From Candidatus Methanoplasma sp. (GTDB taxonomy: Archaea; Thermoplasmatota; Thermoplasmata; Methanomassiliicoccales; Methanomethylophilaceae), in assembly GCA_031256615.1 (NCBI GenBank), contig JAIRQG010000054.1, positions 1 to 8,880 of the forward strand: a DNA stretch of 8,880 nucleotides, in the 5' to 3' direction. Positions 1-6,003 of the stretch are shown here, piece by piece (positions within the stretch are counted from its first letter, which is position 1; each line of letters begins with the position of its first letter). The notes under the pieces were generated by a model. The model did no database searches and had not been told where the DNA came from. It saw only the letters and a program-made list of their open reading frames with translations. Both the position numbers and the translations under genes were made by a program.

Positions 1-268
1 GCACTGACTCGAACGCTTCGGCGAGGATCTCTTTCTTCTTGGACAGGACAATCTTCTTGCTTTCCAGCTCTGCGCTTGAAAGCTCCTGGCGTTTTAGACG
101 CTCAACCTCTTCTTTGAGCCTCTTGTCCTCTTTTTCTTTCATGTCAGAAATCAGGGCGTCTGCCTCGGCCAGGATTGCCCTGACCTCTGCCTCGGCCTGC
201 GACTCTATGTCGCCGGCCTGCTTGTCGGCAGACGCTTGGATCTCCTTCATGACGTTATCTAATGCCAT
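1..268 (-). CDS. atpE: A-type ATP synthase subunit E, N-terminal part (runs off left edge)
   Basis: Subunit E forms part of the peripheral stalk that ties the A1 catalytic head to the membrane sector of the archaeal ATP synthase. Only the first 89 codons are inside the window. Reading from the ATG at 268, the protein begins MALDNVMKEIQASADKQAGD and continues as an uninterrupted, highly charged Ala/Glu/Lys-rich helix, the long coiled coil typical of this subunit's N-terminus. The C-terminal globular domain would lie beyond base 1. It starts 17 bases after the atpK stop, and a GAGG lies about 8 bases upstream of the ATG. Position after H-I-K matches the usual archaeal order (H-I-K-E-C-F-A-B-D), so more subunit genes are expected to the left. 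Identification rests on coiled-coil character plus operon position; both agree. Confidence 0.9.
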   Translation of the reverse strand, partial: MALDNVMKEIQASADKQAGDIESQAEAEVRAILAEADALISDMKEKEDKRLKEEVERLKRQELSSAELESKKIVLSKKKEILAEAFESV

Positions 269-285
269 GTGGAGGCCTCAGATAA

Positions 286-522
286 TTACAACACGAACAA
301 TATGATGATAGCTACCACAAGACCGAAGATAACGATGGTCTCGGGGATAACCATGAAGATCATCGCTGTGCCGAATATGCTCCTGTCCTCTGTCATCGCT
401 CCAACTGCAGCCGCACCCACGTCTTTTTCTCCCATTCCGGCTCCGATTCCTGTAAGCCCTACGGCGAGTCCTGCTCCAATTGCAGCAATTCCTAATTCCG
501 ACGCTTCTCCTTCAAATGCCAT
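286..522 (-). CDS. atpK: A-type ATP synthase subunit K (membrane rotor proteolipid c)
   Basis: A 78-residue proteolipid that multimerises into the rotor ring carrying the coupling ion. It is a two-helix hairpin. Helix 1 (about residues 10-31) is rich in Gly/Ala (GIAAIGAGLAVGLTGIGAGM). A short polar loop around residues 31-47 includes GEKD and TEDR. Helix 2 (about 49-77) contains the PETIVIFGL motif, whose Glu61 is the expected ion-binding carboxylate. The length is that of a single hairpin, not the duplicated or triplicated forms seen in some methanogens. The ATG at 522 lies 3 bases after the atpI stop, so the two are tightly coupled. Helix 1 has no Gln, so a full Na+-binding signature is not evident, although Thr62 follows the key Glu. 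Ion specificity cannot be decided from this. Confidence 0.95.
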   Translation of the reverse strand: MAFEGEASELGIAAIGAGLAVGLTGIGAGMGEKDVGAAAVGAMTEDRSIFGTAMIFMVIPETIVIFGLVVAIIILFVL

Positions 523-525
523 TTC

Positions 526-2613
526 TTATACCTCTTTTTCAACTTCTGTTTTTGTTAAAATTGTTTTAACGCGTTTGATTCTTAGCGGCTCGTACCTTGT
601 ACCGCCGCCGACGAAGAATTTCGTCATCAGTTCTACGAACTGCAGCCTTAGCGCATGCAGTCCACCCGACAGTATTCCTAGTGTCCACACCACAAGATGC
701 AGGAAGGCCAAGAACAACAAACATGGTATTATCATATATATGGCGGGCCACTCCACGGCCCCGCCCGCCTCAGCGGTTATTCCCATGAGTTTTATTAGCA
801 CTATGTAGTTGAAAGCCATGGCCATACCGGCCTTGGACATTCCAATGGCCGCCAGACGTGCATAGGACAGTATTGTCCCAAGAAGTCCGGGAAGCTCTAT
901 GATCGCTTTGGCGCCTTCTGTTTTGAAGTTCACCGCCGTCCCTATTCCGAGCAACACTATTCCGATCACCAGAAGGTACAGTGTTAGACCATCTAGCGGA
1001 ACACCGCTGATCATCCACTGCGTCAGCGCATAACAGAGCACCACCATTCCGGTGAATGACAGGATCCATCCGCCCTTCTCAAAGAAGGCATGTTTGTTGT
1101 TGTGCTGCCTCTTTACGTTGAGGTATCCGCACACGTATCCAATCATGAGGTGGATGAGACCTATGTAGACCGCAAGTTTCAACAGCATGCGGACATCGGT
1201 GCCTTCGAGTTTCGACACGCCGTGGCCGTGGGGCAACAGCCCGGTAAACCACTCCGGCATTTGAACTCCCAGCAGTCCTTCCCATGTCATGTATAGCGGC
1301 GGCTTCCATTGGCCGGTGAATTGGCCGACGAAGTGCATTCCGAGCGCTTCTCCGAAGAAGAAGAACCCGAACAGGAACGACCATATGCCGCCGAAGAACA
1401 GAACGGTGGCGATCGCGCGCCAGTCTTTATGATGTGTTACTTTGAGACCGTACGCCCCCAGTATGATAAATGGTATGGCATAACCACAGTCTCCTATCAT
1501 GAAACCAAAGAACAACGGCAGGAATAACATTATCAAGACCGATGGGTCGATCTCCTGATATTTTGGAACCGCAACCAGGCTGGTAGCGTGTTCGAATTCC
1601 TGTGCTATAATTCCATTGTTATGTTTTGTAGGTGCTTTTTTGAATCTTTCCTCAGCTTCTTCCTCTTCGTGCATGTTCCTGCCGCGTGTCTCTTCAAACT
1701 CAACGTGGACATCGTTGCCCAGCCTTGATTCGAGTTCCGTCTTCACGATCTCTACTTTTTTTGTAGGTACCCACGCATCCATTACATACGAGTGGTCTCC
1801 GACCGCGACCCTGAGAGGGACCTCTCCCTTCTCGATCTCGATCGAAAGTTCTTCGTCTGATGCACGCAGGAAGGTCTTATGTTTCATCTGAAGTGCTTCG
1901 ACCTCTTTACTAACAGATTCCAGCTTGGCATTGAGGTCTGCCATGCTCTCATTGGTCAGTACAAGCACCTCTGGCACTGGCCCTTTTCCCTCAGGCACGG
2001 CGATCTCAACGAACCCGTGCTCCGAAAGGATGGATGCTGCTTTGTCCCTTTCCTCAGCCCTTACGAACACTGCTGCGACTCCGCCTTCTTTCTTTTTAAA
2101 AGAAACGAAAACCTCGGAGTCCGCAATTGCCTTAAGCGCCTCGGATGGATCTTTTTCTACTGATCCCGCTATCACGGCCAGACTCTTGTACCCCGAATAG
2201 AGTTCAAGGTCCACCGGAAGCGCTGCGAGAACTTCTAAGCTCTTCTTTTTAATGTTTATTTCAGTGATTCTCCGATTAAGATCATTCTTAACATCGAGGA
2301 CCTTCAGAACTTCGGCCTCAACGCTCTCTATTGTACCTGACGATATCTGGCTCTTTATTTCCGCCACGGGAACCCTGGCTGTTTCGGTGTCCTTACCTAT
2401 TCCGAGCTCCTTTTCCATCGCCCTTACCTTGAGCAGCCTCTCAGATGCTTTTGGGTTTGTGGGCAACGGTGTTCCTATGGACATGCCATCTGCGCCAGAA
2501 GTATGATCTATCACGTGGAGCACCCTGACGCTGTAGAAGGCTTCTATTGCCTCCTCCATGCGGGATTTGGTGCCCACGACCACGATCCTACTCATTGACT
2601 CAGGAAGTGACAT
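526..2613 (-). CDS. atpI: A-type ATP synthase subunit I (a-like stator subunit)
   Basis: The 695-residue stator subunit provides the ion half-channels next to the rotor ring. Residues 1 to about 350 form the cytosolic part: two alpha/beta lobes linked by long helices (charged stretches near 95-130 and 225-260) that contact the peripheral stalks. From about 357 (VLIMLFLPLFFGFMIGDCGY) to 655 come seven or eight hydrophobic membrane segments. The LSYARLAAIGMSKAGMA motif places the essential channel arginine at Arg586, and a second conserved-looking Arg656 sits in HALRLQFVE. The chosen start, ATG at 2613, has GAGAGG about 7-8 bases upstream and overlaps the end of atpH by 14 bases. A Met at residue 7 is possible but has a poorer upstream site. 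Length and domain order are normal for the family. Confidence 0.96.
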   Translation of the reverse strand: MSLPESMSRIVVVGTKSRMEEAIEAFYSVRVLHVIDHTSGADGMSIGTPLPTNPKASERLLKVRAMEKELGIGKDTETARVPVAEIKSQISSGTIESVEAEVLKVLDVKNDLNRRITEINIKKKSLEVLAALPVDLELYSGYKSLAVIAGSVEKDPSEALKAIADSEVFVSFKKKEGGVAAVFVRAEERDKAASILSEHGFVEIAVPEGKGPVPEVLVLTNESMADLNAKLESVSKEVEALQMKHKTFLRASDEELSIEIEKGEVPLRVAVGDHSYVMDAWVPTKKVEIVKTELESRLGNDVHVEFEETRGRNMHEEEEAEERFKKAPTKHNNGIIAQEFEHATSLVAVPKYQEIDPSVLIMLFLPLFFGFMIGDCGYAIPFIILGAYGLKVTHHKDWRAIATVLFFGGIWSFLFGFFFFGEALGMHFVGQFTGQWKPPLYMTWEGLLGVQMPEWFTGLLPHGHGVSKLEGTDVRMLLKLAVYIGLIHLMIGYVCGYLNVKRQHNNKHAFFEKGGWILSFTGMVVLCYALTQWMISGVPLDGLTLYLLVIGIVLLGIGTAVNFKTEGAKAIIELPGLLGTILSYARLAAIGMSKAGMAMAFNYIVLIKLMGITAEAGGAVEWPAIYMIIPCLLFLAFLHLVVWTLGILSGGLHALRLQFVELMTKFFVGGGTRYEPLRIKRVKTILTKTEVEKEV

Positions 2614-2932
2614 TTATGGTCCTCTCGAATTCTTCGATTAGAAAATCATTCACTTTTTTAACGTTCTTCGCGGAGGATTTCCCGATATTCTTGGCCTCTT
2701 TCTCGCCGACAGCAAGAAGTTCGCTCCTTTTCTCATCAAGAACCCTCTGCTCCGCTTCAATGGTAGATTCGTGGTTGCTGCGGATTGAAACCTCAGCATC
2801 CTGAATCCTCTTCACAGAATCTCTGCGGGCCTCTGCGACGGCTGCTTTTTTGTCTGCCTCGGCCTTTTCGACCCTGGCGTCTGCCTCCGTTTCAGCCTTC
2901 TTTATTTCCGAAAGTATGTCAGTTCGGCTCAA
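2600..2932 (-). CDS. atpH: A-type ATP synthase subunit H (peripheral stalk, coiled coil), TTG start
   Basis: A 110-residue, almost entirely charged/alanine-rich helical protein (for example EAEADKKAAVAEARRDSVKR). It pairs with subunit E to make the peripheral stalk of the A1Ao ATP synthase. It is the first gene of the operon, directly upstream of atpI and overlapping its start by 14 bases. The start codon is TTG at 2932. The protein has no internal Met, an in-frame TAG lies six codons upstream, and a strong GGGGAG sits 7 bases before the TTG, so initiation here is the only reasonable choice. Gene finders that demand ATG would miss this gene. Subunit identity comes from size, coiled-coil character and its place before I and K; sequence alone would be less specific. 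Confidence 0.9.
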   Translation of the reverse strand: MSRTDILSEIKKAETEADARVEKAEADKKAAVAEARRDSVKRIQDAEVSIRSNHESTIEAEQRVLDEKRSELLAVGEKEAKNIGKSSAKNVKKVNDFLIEEFERTINVTS

Positions 2933-2977
2933 CTTAAATCTCCCCGACTATTTTGCCGTGCACTCGTATCAATTGGA

Positions 2978-3018
2978 CATACTTAAGTGTAATGTCAGAC
3001 TGTCTCTATATTCTTAAG
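2978..3018 (-). promoter_or_regulatory. Candidate promoter of the ATP synthase operon
   Basis: The 92-base gap between the deaminase stop and the atpH TTG should hold the operon promoter. On the minus strand two AT-rich boxes are visible: CTTAAGAATATAG (about 3006-3018) and CACTTAAGTATG (about 2979-2990). The second would place a start site near 2957-2960, giving a leader of about 25 bases that includes the GGGGAG ribosome site. Neither is a textbook TATA element, so the choice between them is inference. Confidence 0.35.
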
Positions 3019-3024
3019 GGGAAT

Positions 3025-3480
3025 TCATTTTGTTTCTTCTGGGAATCCGCGGACCTTTATTTTGGTCTCAGAAAGCAGCTCTTTTGACAAATCATCTGCA
3101 TACCCAGTCTTATAAACCACTTCAATGATCCCCGAGTTTATCAGGATCTTTGTGCACATCGAACACGGGAATGTCGTGGTATATAGTGTGGCATCCTTTA
3201 CGCTTACCCCGAAGTACGCTGCCTGTGCCACAGCATTCTGCTCTGCATGCACTCCTCTGCAGAGTTCATGCCTTGTTCCGGACGGTATATGCATCTGTTC
3301 CCTTATACACCCGAGATCTTCGCAGTGGCTCGTGCCTTTTGGGGACCCGTTGTATCCTGTGGAGAGAATGTGCTTATCCTTCACAATGACGGCTCCGACT
3401 CTCCTTCTGACACATGTAGATCTCTGCGACACCAATTCGGCCATGCTCATGAAGTATTCGTCGTGGGAGGGTCTTTCCAT
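3025..3480 (-). CDS. Deoxycytidylate (dCMP) deaminase-family protein
   Basis: Predicted zinc-dependent deaminase of 151 residues, most like dCMP deaminases, which convert dCMP to dUMP and so feed thymidylate synthesis. The HAE motif (His78, Glu80 in GVHAEQNA) and PCSMC (Cys106, Cys109) give the catalytic zinc ligands and the proton-shuttle glutamate. The upstream [12 protein letters not shown] and the CIREQ...[12 protein letters not shown] stretch are typical of the dCMP deaminase/ComEB group rather than free cytidine deaminases. The ATG at 3480 has no well-placed ribosome site: an AGGAG lies too far upstream, about 24 bases away. A TTATAG box about 26-30 bases upstream suggests leaderless transcription. 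It is divergent from the signal peptidase gene. Exact substrate (dCMP versus another cytosine compound) is inferred from family resemblance. Confidence 0.88.
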   Translation of the reverse strand: MERPSHDEYFMSMAELVSQRSTCVRRRVGAVIVKDKHILSTGYNGSPKGTSHCEDLGCIREQMHIPSGTRHELCRGVHAEQNAVAQAAYFGVSVKDATLYTTTFPCSMCTKILINSGIIEVVYKTGYADDLSKELLSETKIKVRGFPEETK

Positions 3481-3504
3481 ATTATTCGCTTCGAAATATC
3501 ATTG

Positions 3505-3538
3505 CTCCTATAACTTTTTTAGGAATCAAATTAATAAG
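3505..3538. promoter_or_regulatory. Divergent promoter region: deaminase (left) and signal peptidase (right)
   Basis: The 79 bases between the two divergent genes contain two TATA-like boxes. On the plus strand TTAATAAG (3531-3538) is centred about 26 bases before the GTG at 3560. On the minus strand AGTTATAGG (about 3506-3514) is centred about 26-30 bases before the ATG at 3480. This is the archaeal spacing between TATA box and transcription start, so both transcripts would begin at or very near their start codons. No protein-binding operator is evident. Confidence 0.5.
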
Positions 3539-3559
3539 TCGGATGCAATAACCCCTTTC

Positions 3560-4441
3560 GTGGACAGAGATACTAAGCAAATGCTTACTGCGGTTGCTGT
3601 GTTTGTTACAGTAGTGGTTATGGTATTTGCTGGCATATTCGCAACAACGGGTAACTTCCCGCCGCGTACGACTGTTGTTGAATCGCAAAGTATGCAGCAT
3701 GGGATCGGATCGCAAATCGGGACAATCGATACTGCAGATATGGTCATCCTTCGGGAAAAGGACCAGGGGCCGATCAAATCATATGTCGACGGGTACGTTT
3801 CCGGGTACAAGTCTTTTGGCAGCTATGGGGATGTGATCGTCTACAGCCGCGGAGACGGTCAGAATCCGGTCATACATCGTGCCATATTGTGGCTCTATTA
3901 TAATGGTGATAGAACATGGAGCGCTCCCAGTCTCAAAGACTATCCGGCGGAATTATGGGCATGCACAGGCAGCACCGATTACAATAGACTTTCTGGAACG
4001 CTCACTCTGATGGGGCTTGTTCACTACATAGGCAGCGATAATGATCCTCCGTCTTTGGATCTTGATCAGCTTGTGAAAAAAAATTCTGACAGCGGGTTCA
4101 TCACAATGGGGGACAACAACCCGACATTTGATCAGCCCAGCAGAATATCAGGAGTGGACGGGCTTATTTCGGATTCTCAGATACAGACCGTTGCCTGGAT
4201 GGAAGTGCCTTGGGCAGGCGTTTTCAGAATGGTGTTCATAAGCGGAAAACTGAGTGTCGTTGATGAGATGGTACCCAATACAATACCCTGTCTGATCGCC
4301 GCTGTATTGCTGATAATCTTTATTTTGATCGGAGTAAGTTTCCTGTTTGATTATTTCTATTACCAAAAATACAGAAGGGAATTAGATAAAGAAATGAACG
4401 CCCTCCCCCCTTCATTTCTAGTGGAAAGGAGAAGAAGGTAA
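3560..4441 (+). CDS. Archaeal Sec11-type signal peptidase I-like protein (S26 family), GTG start
   Basis: Membrane serine peptidase, expected to remove signal peptides outside the membrane, of 293 residues from the GTG. An N-terminal membrane segment (about 9-30) is followed by VVESQSMQHG with the probable nucleophile Ser44. GDVIVYSRGDGQNPVIHR supplies His106, the Sec11-type replacement for the bacterial lysine. GFITMGDNNPTFDQ supplies Asp185. A second membrane helix (about 242-266) and a basic tail ending RRRR close the protein. The SMQH box lacks the usual proline after SMx, and the insert between Ser and His is long, so it is a divergent member. The open frame extends upstream to 3125 but that part lies antisense to the deaminase. 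GTG 3560 fits a TATA box 26 bases upstream; ATG 3581 would cut into the membrane helix. The last codons contain an origin box. Confidence 0.82.
   Translation: MDRDTKQMLTAVAVFVTVVVMVFAGIFATTGNFPPRTTVVESQSMQHGIGSQIGTIDTADMVILREKDQGPIKSYVDGYVSGYKSFGSYGDVIVYSRGDGQNPVIHRAILWLYYNGDRTWSAPSLKDYPAELWACTGSTDYNRLSGTLTLMGLVHYIGSDNDPPSLDLDQLVKKNSDSGFITMGDNNPTFDQPSRISGVDGLISDSQIQTVAWMEVPWAGVFRMVFISGKLSVVDEMVPNTIPCLIAAVLLIIFILIGVSFLFDYFYYQKYRRELDKEMNALPPSFLVERRRR
4400..4428 (-). promoter_or_regulatory. Origin recognition box (ORB), minus orientation, inside the signal peptidase 3' end
   Basis: Read on the minus strand, 4426-4407 is TTCCACTAGAAATGAAGGGG, followed by more G-rich sequence to 4400. It matches the plus-strand box at 5960-5988 at 23 of 29 positions (18 of 20 in this core). 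The layout, a short dyad then a G string, is the known archaeal Orc1/Cdc6 binding element. It lies just past the cdc6 stop and overlaps codons for the signal peptidase tail (about residues 281-290). The similarity is seen directly; Orc1 binding is inferred. Confidence 0.75.
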
Positions 4442-4446
4442 GCATA

Positions 4447-5670
4447 TCACAATAATTTTGTCTGCCTTACTGGTTTATGCTTCAGAAGGGGTTCGAACAG
4501 TTCGTCTTTTTTAATGAATTCGATTATATCTTTGCTTATATTGAGTTCGATCTCTCTTGTCCTTCCGTTCCTTCCGAAGGACTTTACTCTTGCATGTATT
4601 ATTCCGAGCATATCCAATTCTGATATTATGTTAGCGACCATTTTTTCTTTTGAAGCATTTACATTCAATGAATTGCACATTTCTTTGTATACAGAATAAA
4701 CATAACCTGTTGTTACTGTCGTATCCTTTCTTTCATGTATCTCAATGATACTTTTGAGAACTATCTTTGACTGAGCCGGAAGTGTTTCTATTACTTCTTT
4801 TACAGTATCCTTCTCTATCTGATTCCTTGCGGACATGACATGCGCTTCTGTTATCATTGCATCTCCGTTTCTCTCCGCAACTTCAGCGGATACTCTCAGA
4901 AGATCCAATGCTCTTCTTGCATCTCCTGAATCCTGAGCCGAAAGAGCTGCGCAATACGGTATGACAGCTTCTTCCAATACTCCGGGTTCAAATGCAAGCT
5001 CTGCTCTCTTTTTTAATATATTTTGCAGTTGTTCCGCTTTATATGGCGGAAATATGATCTTTTCTTCTCCTAATCTGCTTTTTATCTTAGAAGTAAGAAG
5101 TTCAGCGAATTTTGTATTATTTGTTATCCCTATTATTGAAACTTTTGAGTTTTTCAATACTTCATTCATTGATGTAAGGAAATAAAAGATATCATCACCG
5201 CTTTTTTGAAATATCCTATCTATCTCATCCAATACAATAATGAATATTTTATTCCCTTTTTCTATGTCACTTAACATTGTGTCATATACTCTGTCAAGAC
5301 TCCATCCGGTAAATGGTATCTTATTCTGATCTGTGGTTATTTGATTTGAGATATTGAAAAGAATTCCATATGTATTATCCACTATCTCGCAGTTCACATA
5401 AGTAAAACAGCAATTCCTTTCTTCGGGATCTTCTTTCTTTAATTCCTTTCCTATATAGTTAACAACAGCGGTCTTACCTGTTCCGGTCTTACCGGTGACA
5501 AGTATATTTGAAGGTTTATTTTTGAAAAGAGCCGGGGTCAATATCTCTACGATACTGCTTATCTCACTCTCTCTGTGAGGTAATTGATCTGGTATGTATG
5601 TTGTTTGCAGAATGTTTCTATCTTTTATCAAAGTACTTCTTTTATTTTTTGAAGAATCAAATATTGACAT
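4447..5670 (-). CDS. cdc6: Orc1/Cdc6 replication initiator (AAA+ ATPase)
   Basis: A 407-residue initiator that binds origin recognition boxes and promotes MCM helicase loading. The N-terminus has the typical YIPDQLPHRE (25-34). Walker A is GKTGTGKT (60-67), Walker B is IVLDEIDR (145-152), the sensor 1 region is GITNN (181-185), a conserved-type arginine is near SRLGEE (198-203), and sensor 2 is GDARRALDLL (249-258). Residues about 290-385 form the winged-helix DNA-binding domain ending in GRTREIEL. Length is normal. The ATG at 5670 is preceded by TAGAGGT six bases upstream. A TATA-like TTATAA at 5716-5721 would give a leader of about 23 bases. The gene is visibly more AT-rich than its neighbours and is flanked by inverted ORBs, pointing to an origin-linked initiator. 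It converges on the signal peptidase with 5 bases between stops. Confidence 0.96.
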   Translation of the reverse strand: MSIFDSSKNKRSTLIKDRNILQTTYIPDQLPHRESEISSIVEILTPALFKNKPSNILVTGKTGTGKTAVVNYIGKELKKEDPEERNCCFTYVNCEIVDNTYGILFNISNQITTDQNKIPFTGWSLDRVYDTMLSDIEKGNKIFIIVLDEIDRIFQKSGDDIFYFLTSMNEVLKNSKVSIIGITNNTKFAELLTSKIKSRLGEEKIIFPPYKAEQLQNILKKRAELAFEPGVLEEAVIPYCAALSAQDSGDARRALDLLRVSAEVAERNGDAMITEAHVMSARNQIEKDTVKEVIETLPAQSKIVLKSIIEIHERKDTTVTTGYVYSVYKEMCNSLNVNASKEKMVANIISELDMLGIIHARVKSFGRNGRTREIELNISKDIIEFIKKDELFEPLLKHKPVRQTKLL

Positions 5671-5676
5671 TCATTA

Positions 5677-5696
5677 ACCTCTAGCGCTGACCTCTA
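5677..5696 (-). repeat. Tandem TAGAGGT repeat in the cdc6 leader
   Basis: TAGAGGT occurs twice on the minus strand (5683-5677 and 5696-5690), 13 bases apart, just upstream of the cdc6 ATG. The proximal copy is well placed as the ribosome binding site. The distal copy has no obvious role. Confidence 0.5.
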
Positions 5697-5700
5697 CTAT

Positions 5701-5815
5701 GTAGATTGAAAACGGTTATAATGTTTTCTTTTGAAATACAATGATATTAATTTTATAAGATAGATGATATCCGGTAATTAAAATAGCTTAATGCTAAGAG
5801 GAATATCAATGAAAG
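5701..5815. other. AT-rich segment beside cdc6, candidate duplex unwinding element
   Basis: Bases 5701-5760 contain about 12 G/C of 60, and 5761-5800 about 12 of 40, much lower than the coding sequence to either side. The segment holds two TTATAA boxes (5716-5721 and 5753-5758), usable as promoters for cdc6 (leftward) and for the small ORF at 5809 (rightward). It lies between cdc6 and the right-hand ORB, where strand opening would be expected. Whether it melts or only carries promoters cannot be told from sequence. Confidence 0.45.
5751..5760 (+). promoter_or_regulatory. TATA-like box upstream of the 28-aa ORF
   Basis: TTTTATAAGA is a good archaeal TATA match. It predicts a start near 5782, a short leader and then the AGAGGA ribosome site before the ATG at 5809. 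The core TTATAA is palindromic, so it could also work leftward toward cdc6. Confidence 0.4.
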
Positions 5816-5895
5816 GATGGTTGGTCATAGCGGGTTGCATACTCGGTATTGTAATATTCATAGGAATCATTTGGGCAATAGGAACCTATGGTTAA
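5809..5895 (+). CDS. Single-helix membrane microprotein (28 aa), unrecognised
   Basis: A short ORF encoding 28 residues: MKGWLVIAGC followed by ILGIVIFIGIIWAIGTYG. Residues about 4-26 are a single continuous hydrophobic helix with one Lys at the N-terminus, so it would insert in the membrane. Support for it being real is an AGAGGA seven bases before the ATG and a TATA-like box about 50 bases upstream. An in-frame ATG at 5791 would give a 34-residue version but would place the AGAGGA inside the coding region. I do not recognise it. It sits in the origin region between cdc6 and the right-hand ORB, so chance openness in AT-rich DNA is the main alternative. Confidence 0.5.
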   Translation: MKGWLVIAGCILGIVIFIGIIWAIGTYG

Positions 5896-5959
5896 AAGAT
5901 AAAAACCCTCTTAAAAAATAATTTCTTTGTCATTGCATTGCCTTCCTTTCGATTAAGAA

Positions 5960-5988
5960 AGTTCCACTGGAAATAAAGGGGTGGGGGC
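5960..5988 (+). promoter_or_regulatory. Origin recognition box (ORB), plus orientation
   Basis: Bases 5962-5981 read TTCCACTGGAAATAAAGGGG, followed by TGGGGGC to 5988. TTCCA-C-TGGAA is a perfect 11-base dyad, and the long G string follows at the spacing known for archaeal ORBs, where the Orc1/Cdc6 winged helix contacts the dyad and the AAA+ domain contacts the G string. It lies about 290 bases from the cdc6 start codon. Its partner is the inverted copy at 4400-4428. No third convincing copy was found in the window. Confidence 0.85.
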
Positions 5989-6003
5989 GTGGGATTTCAT
6001 ACT

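Larger units (their letters stand above)
4400..5993. other. Probable chromosomal replication origin (oriC) with cdc6 inside
   Basis: Two oppositely oriented ORB elements (4400-4428 and 5960-5988), about 1.53 kb apart, bracket the cdc6 gene, with G strings pointing outward. Between cdc6 and the right-hand box lie segments of very low GC, about 20% for 5701-5760 and about 24% for 5896-5940 by my count. These could serve as duplex unwinding elements. Archaeal origins characteristically sit beside orc1/cdc6. Genes on the two sides are mostly transcribed outward. The assignment combines visible motifs with established knowledge; function is not shown. Confidence 0.75.

Noticed and set aside
269..808. 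179-codon plus-strand open frame across atpK and the atpI end
   Set aside because: Shadow rich in Ser/Pro/Thr opposite two certain ATP synthase genes.
3125..3559. Long plus-strand open frame running upstream of the signal peptidase, opposite the deaminase
   Set aside because: It is antisense to a well-supported deaminase with intact catalytic motifs; its translation is not protein-like, and the peptidase start at 3560 is explained by its own TATA box.
3549..3570. Minus-strand TCCACGAAAGGGGT near the signal peptidase start as a third ORB
   Set aside because: It lacks the TGGAAATA middle section found in both good boxes; only short half-matches remain.
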